Source of the DNA: Lelliottia nimipressuralis
GTDB taxonomy: Bacteria > Pseudomonadota > Gammaproteobacteria > Enterobacterales > Enterobacteriaceae
Length of the DNA: 64,000 nucleotides
NCBI RefSeq assembly: GCF_004115925.1
Contig: NZ_SDDX01000013.1
Coordinates: forward strand, 124,001 to 188,000
Direction of reading: 5' to 3'
In this document: positions 35,287-43,013 of the stretch, in pieces
How positions within the stretch are numbered: the first letter of the stretch is position 1
How the letters are laid out: each line of letters opens with the position of its first letter
Translations under genes and position numbers: made by a program
Notes under the pieces: generated by a model
Seen by the model: the letters and a program-made list of their open reading frames with translations, nothing else
What the model was told of the DNA's origin: nothing
Database searches by the model: none

Positions 35287-37152
35287 TCACGCGACAGGTT
35301 TACTCTCTGGCTCATCCTTCGGATCGCCAGTATGTTTACCCTCTTCCGTGCCTTGCCAACCGTGACGCTGGGTCAACGACAGATGATTGCGGTCTTCGTT
35401 GATGATCTCTGTCAGCATCGCGCTGGTGCGTTTCACGGCGGCGGCGCGGGACGTCGAATCATCATCGGCCATCTCAACCATCTCTTCGACCATATCGGTG
35501 TTAAAACGACGGAACAGATCGGCGCGCTCACGCGCTTCATAGGCGCCAAGACCCAAACCTTCCAGCGCCATACGCCCGGATTTCAGCGCCCCTTCGAATG
35601 TTTCACGCTCTGGCGCGTCCACCCCCGCCTGACGCAGCTTGATGTAATGGTCTACGTCGCGCGCCCGGGAGATGATTTTCAGGTTCGGGAAATGCTCCAT
35701 GGCCAGTTCAGCTAACTGCAGGCTGGCCTGCGGATCGTCAATCGCATTGATCAGCACTTCGGCTTTCGCCGCTCCGGCGGACTCCAGCAGATCGACGCGT
35801 GTCGCATCGCCGTAGAAGACCTTCATACCGAATTTACGCAGGGTTTCGATATGATCGGGATCGTGATCCAGAATGACCATTTTCACGCCGCTGGAGAGCA
35901 GCAAACGGCCGGCGATCTGCCCGAAGCGGCCAAACCCGGCGATAATCACCCGCGGCTGCTCTTCGTCAATCTCATCGGCTTCGCGATCCTGCCCGCTGCC
36001 TGATTGTTCAAGACGTGTCAGGAGCACCAGCAGAATCGGCGTGGCGGCCATCGAGAGCGCCACCGCCAGCGTCAGCGCTTTCGCCCACTCCGTATCCAGC
36101 ACGTTCGCCATCTGCGCCGCGCCAAACACCACGAAGGCGAACTCGCTCCCCTGCCCCAGCAGCACGGCAAACCAGCGGCGCTGTTTATTAGGTACATTCA
36201 ACGGACGGGCGATCAGCCACAACATCCCCATTTTGATCACCAGGAAACCGGCCAGCAGAATGAGAATGCGCAGCGGGTGCGTCACCAGCGTCCCAAAGTC
36301 GATAGACATCCCGACGCCGATGAAAAACAGCCCCAGCAGCAGGCCTTTGAAGGGCTCGATATCGCTTTCAAGCGCATGCCGGTATTCGGAGCTGGCCAGC
36401 AGCACGCCCGCCAGGAAAGCGCCCATCGCCATCGACAGACCGGCCTCCTCGAGCAGCAAACCAAAGCCGAAGACCAGGAACAGCGCCACGGCGCTGAACA
36501 CTTCGCGCAGGCCGGATCGAGCCACAAAGCGCAGCAGCGGACGGGTCACATAGCGCCCTAACAAAATCACCAGCGCCAGCGCGCCCGCCACTTTCAGCGC
36601 CGACAGGGCAAAAGCCCCCAGCGTGGTGGACGAACCGCTCGCCGCCAGCAGTGGGATCATTGCCACCAGCGGAATGGCGGCAATATCCTGGAACAGTAAA
36701 ACGGAAAACGTGCTGCGCCCCATCTGGGAAACCGTCAGGTTGCGCTCATTCATCGCCTGCATGGCAATCGCCGTCGAGGAGAGCGCGAGCGTCATGCCGA
36801 TAAGCTCGGCCACCTTCCAGTCCATCCCGAGCAGCATACAGAAGCCGCCCAGTAGTGCGCCGCAGGCGACCATCTGCAGTGCGCCGCCGCCGAATACCGA
36901 GGCGCGCAGTTTCCACAGACGCTGCGGATCGAGTTCCAGACCAATGACAAACAGCATCAGCACCACGCCGATTTCAGCGAAATGCAAAATGGACTCAGCG
37001 TCCGTAACCAGCCCCAGCCCCCACGGGCCGATGGCGCAACCGGCAATCAAATAGCCGAGAACCGATCCCAGACCCAGACGCACGGCAACCGGAACAATCA
37101 GCGCAGCGGCCCCCAGGTAGATCAGCGCCTGTATTAGCGTGTGGCTATCCAT
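35287..37152 (-). CDS. kefC: Glutathione-gated K+/H+ antiporter KefC
   Basis: This K+ efflux system is held closed by glutathione and opened by glutathione adducts, acidifying the cytoplasm to protect against electrophiles. The N-terminal CPA2 antiporter domain of about 12 helices is followed by an RCK (KTN) domain with the nucleotide motif [16 protein letters not shown]. The ATG at 37152 ([18 protein letters not shown]) has GGAG upstream and gives 621 residues (E. coli 620). It overlaps the kefF stop by 8 nt. A longer in-frame reading would run deep into kefF and is rejected. Confidence 0.96.
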   Translation of the reverse strand: MDSHTLIQALIYLGAAALIVPVAVRLGLGSVLGYLIAGCAIGPWGLGLVTDAESILHFAEIGVVLMLFVIGLELDPQRLWKLRASVFGGGALQMVACGALLGGFCMLLGMDWKVAELIGMTLALSSTAIAMQAMNERNLTVSQMGRSTFSVLLFQDIAAIPLVAMIPLLAASGSSTTLGAFALSALKVAGALALVILLGRYVTRPLLRFVARSGLREVFSAVALFLVFGFGLLLEEAGLSMAMGAFLAGVLLASSEYRHALESDIEPFKGLLLGLFFIGVGMSIDFGTLVTHPLRILILLAGFLVIKMGMLWLIARPLNVPNKQRRWFAVLLGQGSEFAFVVFGAAQMANVLDTEWAKALTLAVALSMAATPILLVLLTRLEQSGSGQDREADEIDEEQPRVIIAGFGRFGQIAGRLLLSSGVKMVILDHDPDHIETLRKFGMKVFYGDATRVDLLESAGAAKAEVLINAIDDPQASLQLAELAMEHFPNLKIISRARDVDHYIKLRQAGVDAPERETFEGALKSGRMALEGLGLGAYEARERADLFRRFNTDMVEEMVEMADDDSTSRAAAVKRTSAMLTEIINEDRNHLSLTQRHGWQGTEEGKHTGDPKDEPESKPVA

Positions 37153-37675
37153 GGTGGTGCTCCTGCCAGTCGAGTAAACGTTGTTTATAGTGACGCGCCT
37201 GCGCCTGTAGTGTTTCGTCGTCACAGACAAAGGTGCAGTGCATGGCGAAAGGCGGCAGCCATTGCAATCCGCAGTAGATCGCCGTCGCCTGCAGCGGCTG
37301 AGACAGCACCTCAAACCCTGGATGTTGGCCTATCTCGAAATGGCTTTCGCCACCGCCGGTGGTAACGGCCCACATCAGGCTTTTACCTTTTAGCGCGTGG
37401 CCGTTGTGCCCGTACGCCCAGCCGTGGGAGAAGACTTTGTCGATCCACAGTTTGAGCAGCGGCGGCGTGCTGTACCACTGCATGGGATGCTGCCAGACGA
37501 TAAGATCCGCGCGGGAGATGGCCTCCTGTTCGGCGGCGATATCGATGTTGAAGTCGGGATAGAGTTGATAGAGGGAGCGTATCTCAACGCCGTCGATTTC
37601 CCTGGCTTGTTCAAGCATCCGCTTATTCGCGTGCGAGTGCTGCGGATAAGGATGCGCATAAATTATCAGAATCAT
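37145..37675 (-). CDS. kefF: KefF, quinone oxidoreductase activating KefC
   Basis: This is an FMN-dependent, flavodoxin-fold NAD(P)H:quinone reductase that binds KefC and is needed for full activity. It has 176 residues as in E. coli. The N-terminal phosphate-binding region is [15 protein letters not shown], with [19 protein letters not shown] further on. It is translated just ahead of kefC with an 8-nt overlap. Confidence 0.95.
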   Translation of the reverse strand: MILIIYAHPYPQHSHANKRMLEQAREIDGVEIRSLYQLYPDFNIDIAAEQEAISRADLIVWQHPMQWYSTPPLLKLWIDKVFSHGWAYGHNGHALKGKSLMWAVTTGGGESHFEIGQHPGFEVLSQPLQATAIYCGLQWLPPFAMHCTFVCDDETLQAQARHYKQRLLDWQEHHHG

Positions 37676-37771
37676 TCGGAGCTCTTAACGAGAGGAACAT
37701 CTGATCAAGCATATCCCATTGGCGGTAAAACAAAAACGAGATACATAAGCCCGGTTAATATGACAGGGGCG

Positions 37772-38623
37772 TCACCGCATCCCGTGATGATGCTGGCGGC
37801 AAATCGGACACAGCGACGCCTGCGGGTGCCAGGCATAAAATGGGCGAGAGCACGCCGGGCATGATGTCTCAAACAGAGCGTGAACGACAGGATCCGCTCT
37901 CCCCGTCGCAGGCGCTATGGAAATGGCATCGACAGGACAGACCGCCTCGCACGCTTTACAGCCGTGACACTGCCGGGCATCGAGGGTAAAGGCACCCGCC
38001 TTGAGCACGACGGCTTTTGGGGAACAGACCCGGCTGCACGCCGCGCAGGCCACACACGTTTCAGTGTCGAGGTGCAGCGCAAACTGATGATACTGCGGAA
38101 ATGCCTTTGAAAGCGGCTCCAACGCAACCGAAACGCCCTTCTCCAGACCAGACAAACGGCGGCGTCCACGATTGAGCGACGCGTGCTCCGGCGGATAAAT
38201 TTGCCAGGTTGGCTCATCCAGCTCGCGCAGTTTTAAATTGAGCGCCGCGATAGCAACGCCCCAGTGAGGATGTTCATCCAGATCGATTTCGACGCCACGA
38301 ATATGATGCTGGACATGCCACAGCAACAGTTCATTGATTTCCGGTGCAATGGATGTGAAAGGTGCGATTAAGCGTTGCGCGCTGAGGTGTCTTCGGGGCG
38401 GCTCCAGGTGCGCAATGGCCTCCACGGGGCAGACAAACAGACAGCGCCCACAGCCCAGGCAAAGATCTTGGTTCAGCGCCGCGCCCTCTCCGGTGATACT
38501 CAGCGCACCTGCGGGACAGGTGTCAACGCAGGCACGGCAGGTTGCGCGTCGAAGCGAGCGGCGTAAACATGACTCGCCCACCGCAGGAGGCGGTGGGGAG
38601 TCAGCGAAAGCAAAACGAAACAT
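37772..38623 (-). CDS. Polyferredoxin with C-terminal CxxC-CxxC module, last gene of dms-like operon
   Basis: This is a 283-residue cytoplasmic iron-sulfur protein without signal peptide or membrane helix. Four ferredoxin-type motifs are visible: Cys19/29/32/36 and Cys55/58/61/65 in an N-terminal pair, then Cys190/193/196/200 and Cys219/222/225/229 in a C-terminal pair. Between them lies about 120 residues with no cysteine. After the last cluster, Cys255-x2-Cys258 and Cys272-x2-Cys275 form a zinc-ribbon or rubredoxin-like pair near the C-terminus. Its start shares one base with the stop of the membrane-anchor gene (TGATG), so it is almost certainly translated with the reductase. Function is unknown: an electron carrier or a maturation factor for the reductase is possible. 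Confidence 0.85.
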   Translation of the reverse strand: MFRFAFADSPPPPAVGESCLRRSLRRATCRACVDTCPAGALSITGEGAALNQDLCLGCGRCLFVCPVEAIAHLEPPRRHLSAQRLIAPFTSIAPEINELLLWHVQHHIRGVEIDLDEHPHWGVAIAALNLKLRELDEPTWQIYPPEHASLNRGRRRLSGLEKGVSVALEPLSKAFPQYHQFALHLDTETCVACAACSRVCSPKAVVLKAGAFTLDARQCHGCKACEAVCPVDAISIAPATGRADPVVHALFETSCPACSRPFYAWHPQASLCPICRQHHHGMR

Positions 38624-39447
38624 CAGTGAATGCTAAAGAACGCAAAGCGCAGCAGGACTTCTGCTACCAGCAGTAACACGCCCCCCACATACAGCCACAC
38701 CTGGCGACGGCCAAGTGCGCCATATGCAAAGGCCAGCATGCCGACGACAGAAAGGCTCCAGCCCCATAAACGCAGCTGTGCGGTTGCCTGAAACGCCTCG
38801 AGTGGCTGATGCGGGAACGTCAGCGCGTCAGTCAGACCGGCTCCGGCCAGCCACGACAGGTAAGGCATTTGCGCCAGTAATCGAACGAGAACGGCGGCCA
38901 CGACCAGCCCCATCATCCAGCGTGTCAGGGAGCTATTGCGTAAAGGCAGCACCACACTCGCCACCACCGCGCCGACAATGACGACCGAGCCATAAAACAT
39001 GACCAAGGTGTTGGCATGCATCCAGGTGATCACCGAGGTATGCATGTAGATTTGGCTCATGCAAAACACATCAACCAGCCCTGCCAGCAGCGCCAACGGC
39101 ATCAGCACTTTCCACAGCGCCCCGTTCATCAGCGAGGCCAAAAAACCCAATCCGGCGACGGCCAGAAACAGGCTGGCAAACACGATTTCCCGGCTTAGCC
39201 ACGAACTGCTGAAATGGCGCAGCGCATTGAAGGCGTTAAGCGGATACCCCAGATGGAATACCGATGCCAGCAGGCCAAGTCCGGCCATTACGCAGACGAT
39301 AAAGACCGGCATACGCGTGCGTTCCGTTGGCATTCGTGCGGAATAGCTCTGCGTTGTGCCAGTGCACAGGTTTAAGCTCACAAACAGCGTCAGCCCGACG
39401 GCCCCCTGCAGCAGCAGGGTAAACATTAATAGCGGCCACTCATGCAT
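38623..39447 (-). CDS. DmsC-like membrane anchor of DMSO-reductase-family enzyme
   Basis: This is a hydrophobic protein of 274 residues with about eight predicted membrane segments. It resembles DmsC, which anchors DmsAB and oxidises menaquinol. The N-terminus MHEWPLLMFTLLLQGAVGL is typical of the family. The ATG at 39447 has AGGAG upstream and overlaps the dmsB-like gene by 8 nt. Electron flow from quinol to the iron-sulfur subunit is inferred from homology. Confidence 0.87.
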   Translation of the reverse strand: MHEWPLLMFTLLLQGAVGLTLFVSLNLCTGTTQSYSARMPTERTRMPVFIVCVMAGLGLLASVFHLGYPLNAFNALRHFSSSWLSREIVFASLFLAVAGLGFLASLMNGALWKVLMPLALLAGLVDVFCMSQIYMHTSVITWMHANTLVMFYGSVVIVGAVVASVVLPLRNSSLTRWMMGLVVAAVLVRLLAQMPYLSWLAGAGLTDALTFPHQPLEAFQATAQLRLWGWSLSVVGMLAFAYGALGRRQVWLYVGGVLLLVAEVLLRFAFFSIH

Positions 39448-40069
39448 GAGGCTTCTCCTTTTTTTCCGCACCCTGATGCGCTTTGATCACCAGGTTTGGC
39501 TGCGTGATCGCCGAATCAGGCAATCCCTTCACATCGCAAAGGTCGCCATATTTTTTGCGTAATTCCTCAATCGGGCCGAACTGAATTGCCCCCAGCGGGC
39601 AGGTTGCAACGCAGATCGGCTGCTCGCCCTGTGCCTGCAGATCCACACAAAAATCGCACTTCGACATTTGTCCGGTCTGCTCATTCAGCTGCGGCGCGCC
39701 GTAAGGACAGGACCATGCGCAGTATCCGCAGCCCACGCATTTATCCGTGTTCACCCTGACAATGCCGTCGCCAGGCCGTTTGTGCATCGCGGTGGTTGGG
39801 CAATTTTTCGTACAGACAGGATTTGCGCAATGATTGCAGGAGATGGAGAGCGTGTACGCGAAGACATTATTCTGCATGCCTCCCTGCCCCGTAGGCATAA
39901 ACCCGCCGCCAGTCACTTCGTAAACCCGACGAAAACGACGCCCCACGTCCAGATTATTTTTATCTTTGCACGCGACCTGGCAGGCCTTGCAGCCGGAACA
40001 GCGTGAAGAATCGATAAAGAACCCGAGCTGCTTATCGCTCACGGGCGCAAAGTCCTTAAACTGACTCAT
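39440..40069 (-). CDS. DmsB-like iron-sulfur subunit
   Basis: This is the electron-transfer subunit with four [4Fe-4S] clusters. All sixteen cysteines are present: 24/27/30/34, 78/81/86/90, 111/114/117/121 and 138/141/153/157. It has 209 residues, close to E. coli DmsB (205). There is no signal peptide of its own, so it would be exported together with the Tat-targeted catalytic subunit. It overlaps the catalytic-subunit gene by 14 nt. Confidence 0.92.
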   Translation of the reverse strand: MSQFKDFAPVSDKQLGFFIDSSRCSGCKACQVACKDKNNLDVGRRFRRVYEVTGGGFMPTGQGGMQNNVFAYTLSISCNHCANPVCTKNCPTTAMHKRPGDGIVRVNTDKCVGCGYCAWSCPYGAPQLNEQTGQMSKCDFCVDLQAQGEQPICVATCPLGAIQFGPIEELRKKYGDLCDVKGLPDSAITQPNLVIKAHQGAEKKEKPHA

Positions 40070-42452
40070 GCTTCGCTACCTCCACCAGCATGGTTTGATG
40101 AGAATTCCCTTTCGCCAGCGCCGTAATTCGCGACGAGCTAAGTACGTTGGCACATCCGCCATGATCGATCCCTTGCGCATCGGGCTGCCACCAGGCACCA
40201 GCCTGCATAGCGACGACGCCTGGGATAATACGCGGCGTCACTTCCGCCTCTACCAGGCTCACGCCGCGTGCGTTATGAATGCGCACCTTATCGCCTTGCA
40301 CGATCCCGCGCGTCTCAGCATCCCGTGGGTTAATCCACAGTTTTTGTGCCTGCACCTCCTGCAGCCAAGGGTTAGCGTACTGAGTTGAGTTCGCCCGGTT
40401 TTTGCCTTTCCAGGTAATGAGCTGCAAAGGGAACTGCTTCGCCAAAGGATCTTCCGGCCCTTCGTGCGCGGGCACATAGTGGGAAAGCGCCGGAATTTCC
40501 GGGTGCTGCATGTCATACAACCGCTTCGAAAAAATTTCGATCTTGCCGGACGGCGTCGGGAAAGGATGGTTATCCGGATCGCGGATGTTCTCCTCAAAGG
40601 CCACCCATGGGGCGCTCTTAAACAGATGACGGCGCTGGACCTGCAGTTGTTCAAAGGTCGGAAGATGTTCATCCGGCATCGACAGCCGGGTGTTTTCCCA
40701 GATGTGCTCGATCCACTGTTTTTCATCCCGGCCCTGACTGAACTCCGTTTCCACGCCAAGTTTTGCCGCGACTTCGCGCTGCCACTCATAGTCGCTACGG
40801 CGCTCAAACTCCGGATCGATGAGCCTTTCTGATAGCACCAGATAATTTGCCGTCCCCCAGGTTTCACCGATATTCCAGCGCTCCATAAAGCTGGTTTCTG
40901 GCAAAAGCAGGTCGGCATATTTCGCGCTGGGGCTCATGTAGAGATCGCTGACGACGATAAACTCGATTTTCGATTCGTCCTCAAGCATTTTCACCGTCTG
41001 GTTAACGTCCGGGTTTTGGTTCGCCAGATAGTTACCTGCCAGCGAGAACAGGATGCGGATGTTGCTGCTGAGTTTCTCGGCCCCTTTCAGGCCATCGTCC
41101 GGGCTGACTTTACTGGCATCTTCCGCCGCCTGGACCCAGTTCATGATCGAGATACTCTCTTTGACAGGGTTCTCCAGCGTTTCGGTGCCGGTAGTGAATT
41201 TTCGGTTGGCACATCCGCCGTAGCCCGCGGCCCAGCCGCCCATCACGCCGACATTGCCGGTCAGCGTGGCTAGCAGCGTGGAGCCTCTGGCGGTACGTTC
41301 ACCGCAGTTATGTCGTTGCGGCCCCCAGCCCTGAATCAGCGCCGCCGGTTTGGTGGTGGCGTAATCGCGCGCCAGCTGGCGAATCGTCTGCGCAGGAACG
41401 TGGGTGATTTTCTCGGCCCATTCGGGGGTCTTCACCACGCCGTCTTTTTTCCCCATCAGATAGGCCATCAGCGACTCATTCGCCGGAACGCCCTCTGGCA
41501 TCGAATCCTCGTCAAAGCCGAGCGTGTGACGGGCGATAAAGTTTTTGTCGTGCAGATCCTCGCTGATGATGACGTACATCATCGCATCCATCAGCGCATT
41601 GTCGGTCGTCGGCAGCAGCGGGATCCACTCATCCGCCAGCGACGACGTGGTGTCAGAATAGCGGGGATCAACCACGATGAAGCGGGTGCCGTTTTGCTTC
41701 ATCTGCTGGAAATAGTGGTTGGTGTGACCAAAAATCGTCTCGGTAGGATTGTGCCCCCAGAGGATCACCAGCGGGGTGTCTTTCAGGGTATCGAGGGAGT
41801 TTCCGCTGGCCGCGATGCCGTATGTGTACGGCGTGGCCGCCACGGTATTTCCGAGGCTGACGGAGTGGTAGTACGAGAGATACCCACCGGTCAGATTCAG
41901 CAGGCGTTTCATCATCCCGTCGCCGGAAAACGCCCCGCCGCTGGTGGCGGTATTGTTATGCATAAACCGCGACGCCGGGCCATATTTCGCCGTGATCCGC
42001 GTGAGGTTATCCGCAATCATCGTCGTGGCTTCATCCCAGGAGATGCGCTCAAACTTCCCTTCTCCGCGCTTGCCCACGCGCTTCATAGGGTATTTGAGAC
42101 GATCGGGATGATAGACGAATTTACGGTATCCACGGCCACGCACGCAGGCGCGCATAATCGGCATATCAGGATCGAGTTCGTTATCGGGGCGAGTGGTGAT
42201 TCGTGTGACAACGCCCTCTGAAACATGAGCGCGAATATCACATTTTCCGCCGCAGTCGAAGGTACTGCAGGTCGGGACCACTTTTTCCATCGACGGTGAG
42301 TCCGGTACGACGGCAGTCGTGTCTGCGACATCAGCGGAACGTGCAGTGCGGGATACAAAAGGAAGGGTCAGGAGTAAAGAACCCGATTTGAGGACGTTAC
42401 GCCGTGAAATTTCTAAACCTTGCTTATCTGGTGCTTTTTGATGTTCTTCCAT
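40056..42452 (-). CDS. DmsA-like molybdopterin oxidoreductase, Tat-exported
   Basis: This is a catalytic subunit of the DMSO reductase family (bis-MGD molybdenum enzyme). The start is an ATG at 42452 with GGAG 7 nt upstream; a GTG six bases earlier is too close to that site. The 798-residue protein has a Tat signal (SRRNVLK at 16-22, then a hydrophobic stretch). A cluster-binding set follows at Cys62, Cys67, Cys71 and Cys103, with spacing x4-x3 where E. coli DmsA has x3-x3. Ser199 aligns with the Mo-ligating serine of DMSO reductases (GGYLSYYHSVS). It is clearly diverged from E. coli DmsA and YnfE/F, so the true substrate (DMSO, another S- or N-oxide, or other) is open. Confidence 0.88.
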   Translation of the reverse strand: MEEHQKAPDKQGLEISRRNVLKSGSLLLTLPFVSRTARSADVADTTAVVPDSPSMEKVVPTCSTFDCGGKCDIRAHVSEGVVTRITTRPDNELDPDMPIMRACVRGRGYRKFVYHPDRLKYPMKRVGKRGEGKFERISWDEATTMIADNLTRITAKYGPASRFMHNNTATSGGAFSGDGMMKRLLNLTGGYLSYYHSVSLGNTVAATPYTYGIAASGNSLDTLKDTPLVILWGHNPTETIFGHTNHYFQQMKQNGTRFIVVDPRYSDTTSSLADEWIPLLPTTDNALMDAMMYVIISEDLHDKNFIARHTLGFDEDSMPEGVPANESLMAYLMGKKDGVVKTPEWAEKITHVPAQTIRQLARDYATTKPAALIQGWGPQRHNCGERTARGSTLLATLTGNVGVMGGWAAGYGGCANRKFTTGTETLENPVKESISIMNWVQAAEDASKVSPDDGLKGAEKLSSNIRILFSLAGNYLANQNPDVNQTVKMLEDESKIEFIVVSDLYMSPSAKYADLLLPETSFMERWNIGETWGTANYLVLSERLIDPEFERRSDYEWQREVAAKLGVETEFSQGRDEKQWIEHIWENTRLSMPDEHLPTFEQLQVQRRHLFKSAPWVAFEENIRDPDNHPFPTPSGKIEIFSKRLYDMQHPEIPALSHYVPAHEGPEDPLAKQFPLQLITWKGKNRANSTQYANPWLQEVQAQKLWINPRDAETRGIVQGDKVRIHNARGVSLVEAEVTPRIIPGVVAMQAGAWWQPDAQGIDHGGCANVLSSSRITALAKGNSHQTMLVEVAKHESV

Positions 42453-42478
42453 AATCACTCTCCATTTTTCAGAGCGTG

Positions 42479-42520
42479 ATTCTCGCTTACCTCCTAAGGA
42501 TTACGGTTGATATTCGTCAA
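42479..42520 (-). promoter_or_regulatory. FNR box and promoter of the dms-like operon
   Basis: On the minus strand TTGACGAATATCAA (42507-42520) matches the FNR consensus TTGAT-N4-ATCAA in 9 of 10 defined positions. About 22 bp downstream is GAGAAT (42479-42484), a fair -10. This spacing puts the FNR site near -41.5, the class II activating position, and implies oxygen-sensitive induction. The promoter is predicted only. Confidence 0.65.
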
Positions 42521-42530
42521 GGATTAGATA

Positions 42531-42550
42531 CAGCGGCGAGGCGCCGCTGT
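42531..42550. other. GC-rich hairpin between lipoprotein gene and dms-like operon
   Basis: CAGCGGCG (42531-42538) pairs with CGCCGCTG (42542-42549). On the minus strand a T-run precedes rather than follows the stem, so a classical terminator for the lipoprotein gene is not evident. It may still insulate the two transcripts. Confidence 0.4.
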
Positions 42551-42571
42551 AAGAAAAAAAATGAATGAGAA

Positions 42572-42805
42572 TTAGTTATCTAATTCACTCATGTTCTTCA
42601 CCTGATCGCGGTTAATTTGCTCGGTTTTACCGGTTTGTGCATTTTTATAGGAAACCAGACCGGTGTCGTCATCGACCTGTGGTTTACCGTCGGTGACGAT
42701 GGTTCTGCCATCCGTGGTTTCCACTGCCTGGTTAGATGAACAACCAGCAACGGTGAAGAGAGCTGCGGCAGCAAAAATTGAGGTGGCCAGAAGTTTATTT
42801 CGCAT
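42572..42805 (-). CDS. YgdI/YgdR-family small lipoprotein
   Basis: This is a 77-residue predicted lipoprotein. The signal peptide ends in the lipobox TVAGC with the acylated Cys22. The mature part contains DGRTIVTDGKPQVDDDTGLVSYKN, shown here in two overlapping pieces: DGRTIVTDGKPQ and DDTGLVSYKNAQTG. This is the DUF903 signature of YgdI and YgdR. The function of the family is unknown. It is a single gene between carB and the dms-like operon with its own AGGGAGAAC Shine-Dalgarno. Confidence 0.88.
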   Translation of the reverse strand: MRNKLLATSIFAAAALFTVAGCSSNQAVETTDGRTIVTDGKPQVDDDTGLVSYKNAQTGKTEQINRDQVKNMSELDN

Positions 42806-42924
42806 GGTGTTCTCCCTGCTTTTCAGTTGAATTTAATTATCGACCTAACCATTTTAGGCTAACTGACTGAAGAGAGATGGAAAACCAGAAGACTCTGAAG
42901 TGGAACGAAGAGGCGTTTGTTGTA

Positions 42925-43002
42925 GGCGGGTAAGCGAAACGCCACCCGCCAGAGGCTTACGCGAACAAAAACGTGCCGGGTGGCAGCTTCGCCTTACCCG
43001 GC
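42925..43002. repeat. REP/BIME pair downstream of carB
   Basis: GGCGGGTAAGCGAAACGCCA then CCCGCC (42925-42950) and GCCGGGTGGCAGC...TTACCCGGC (42975-43002) are two REP palindromes just past the carB stop. They probably stabilise or end the carAB mRNA. Confidence 0.75.
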
Positions 43003-43013
43003 CTGCAACACTG

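Noticed and set aside
37153..37314. N-terminal extension of KefC into kefF
   Set aside because: The extension is antisense-like Arg/Cys-rich sequence; the ATG at 37152 has a good ribosome site and matches the E. coli start.
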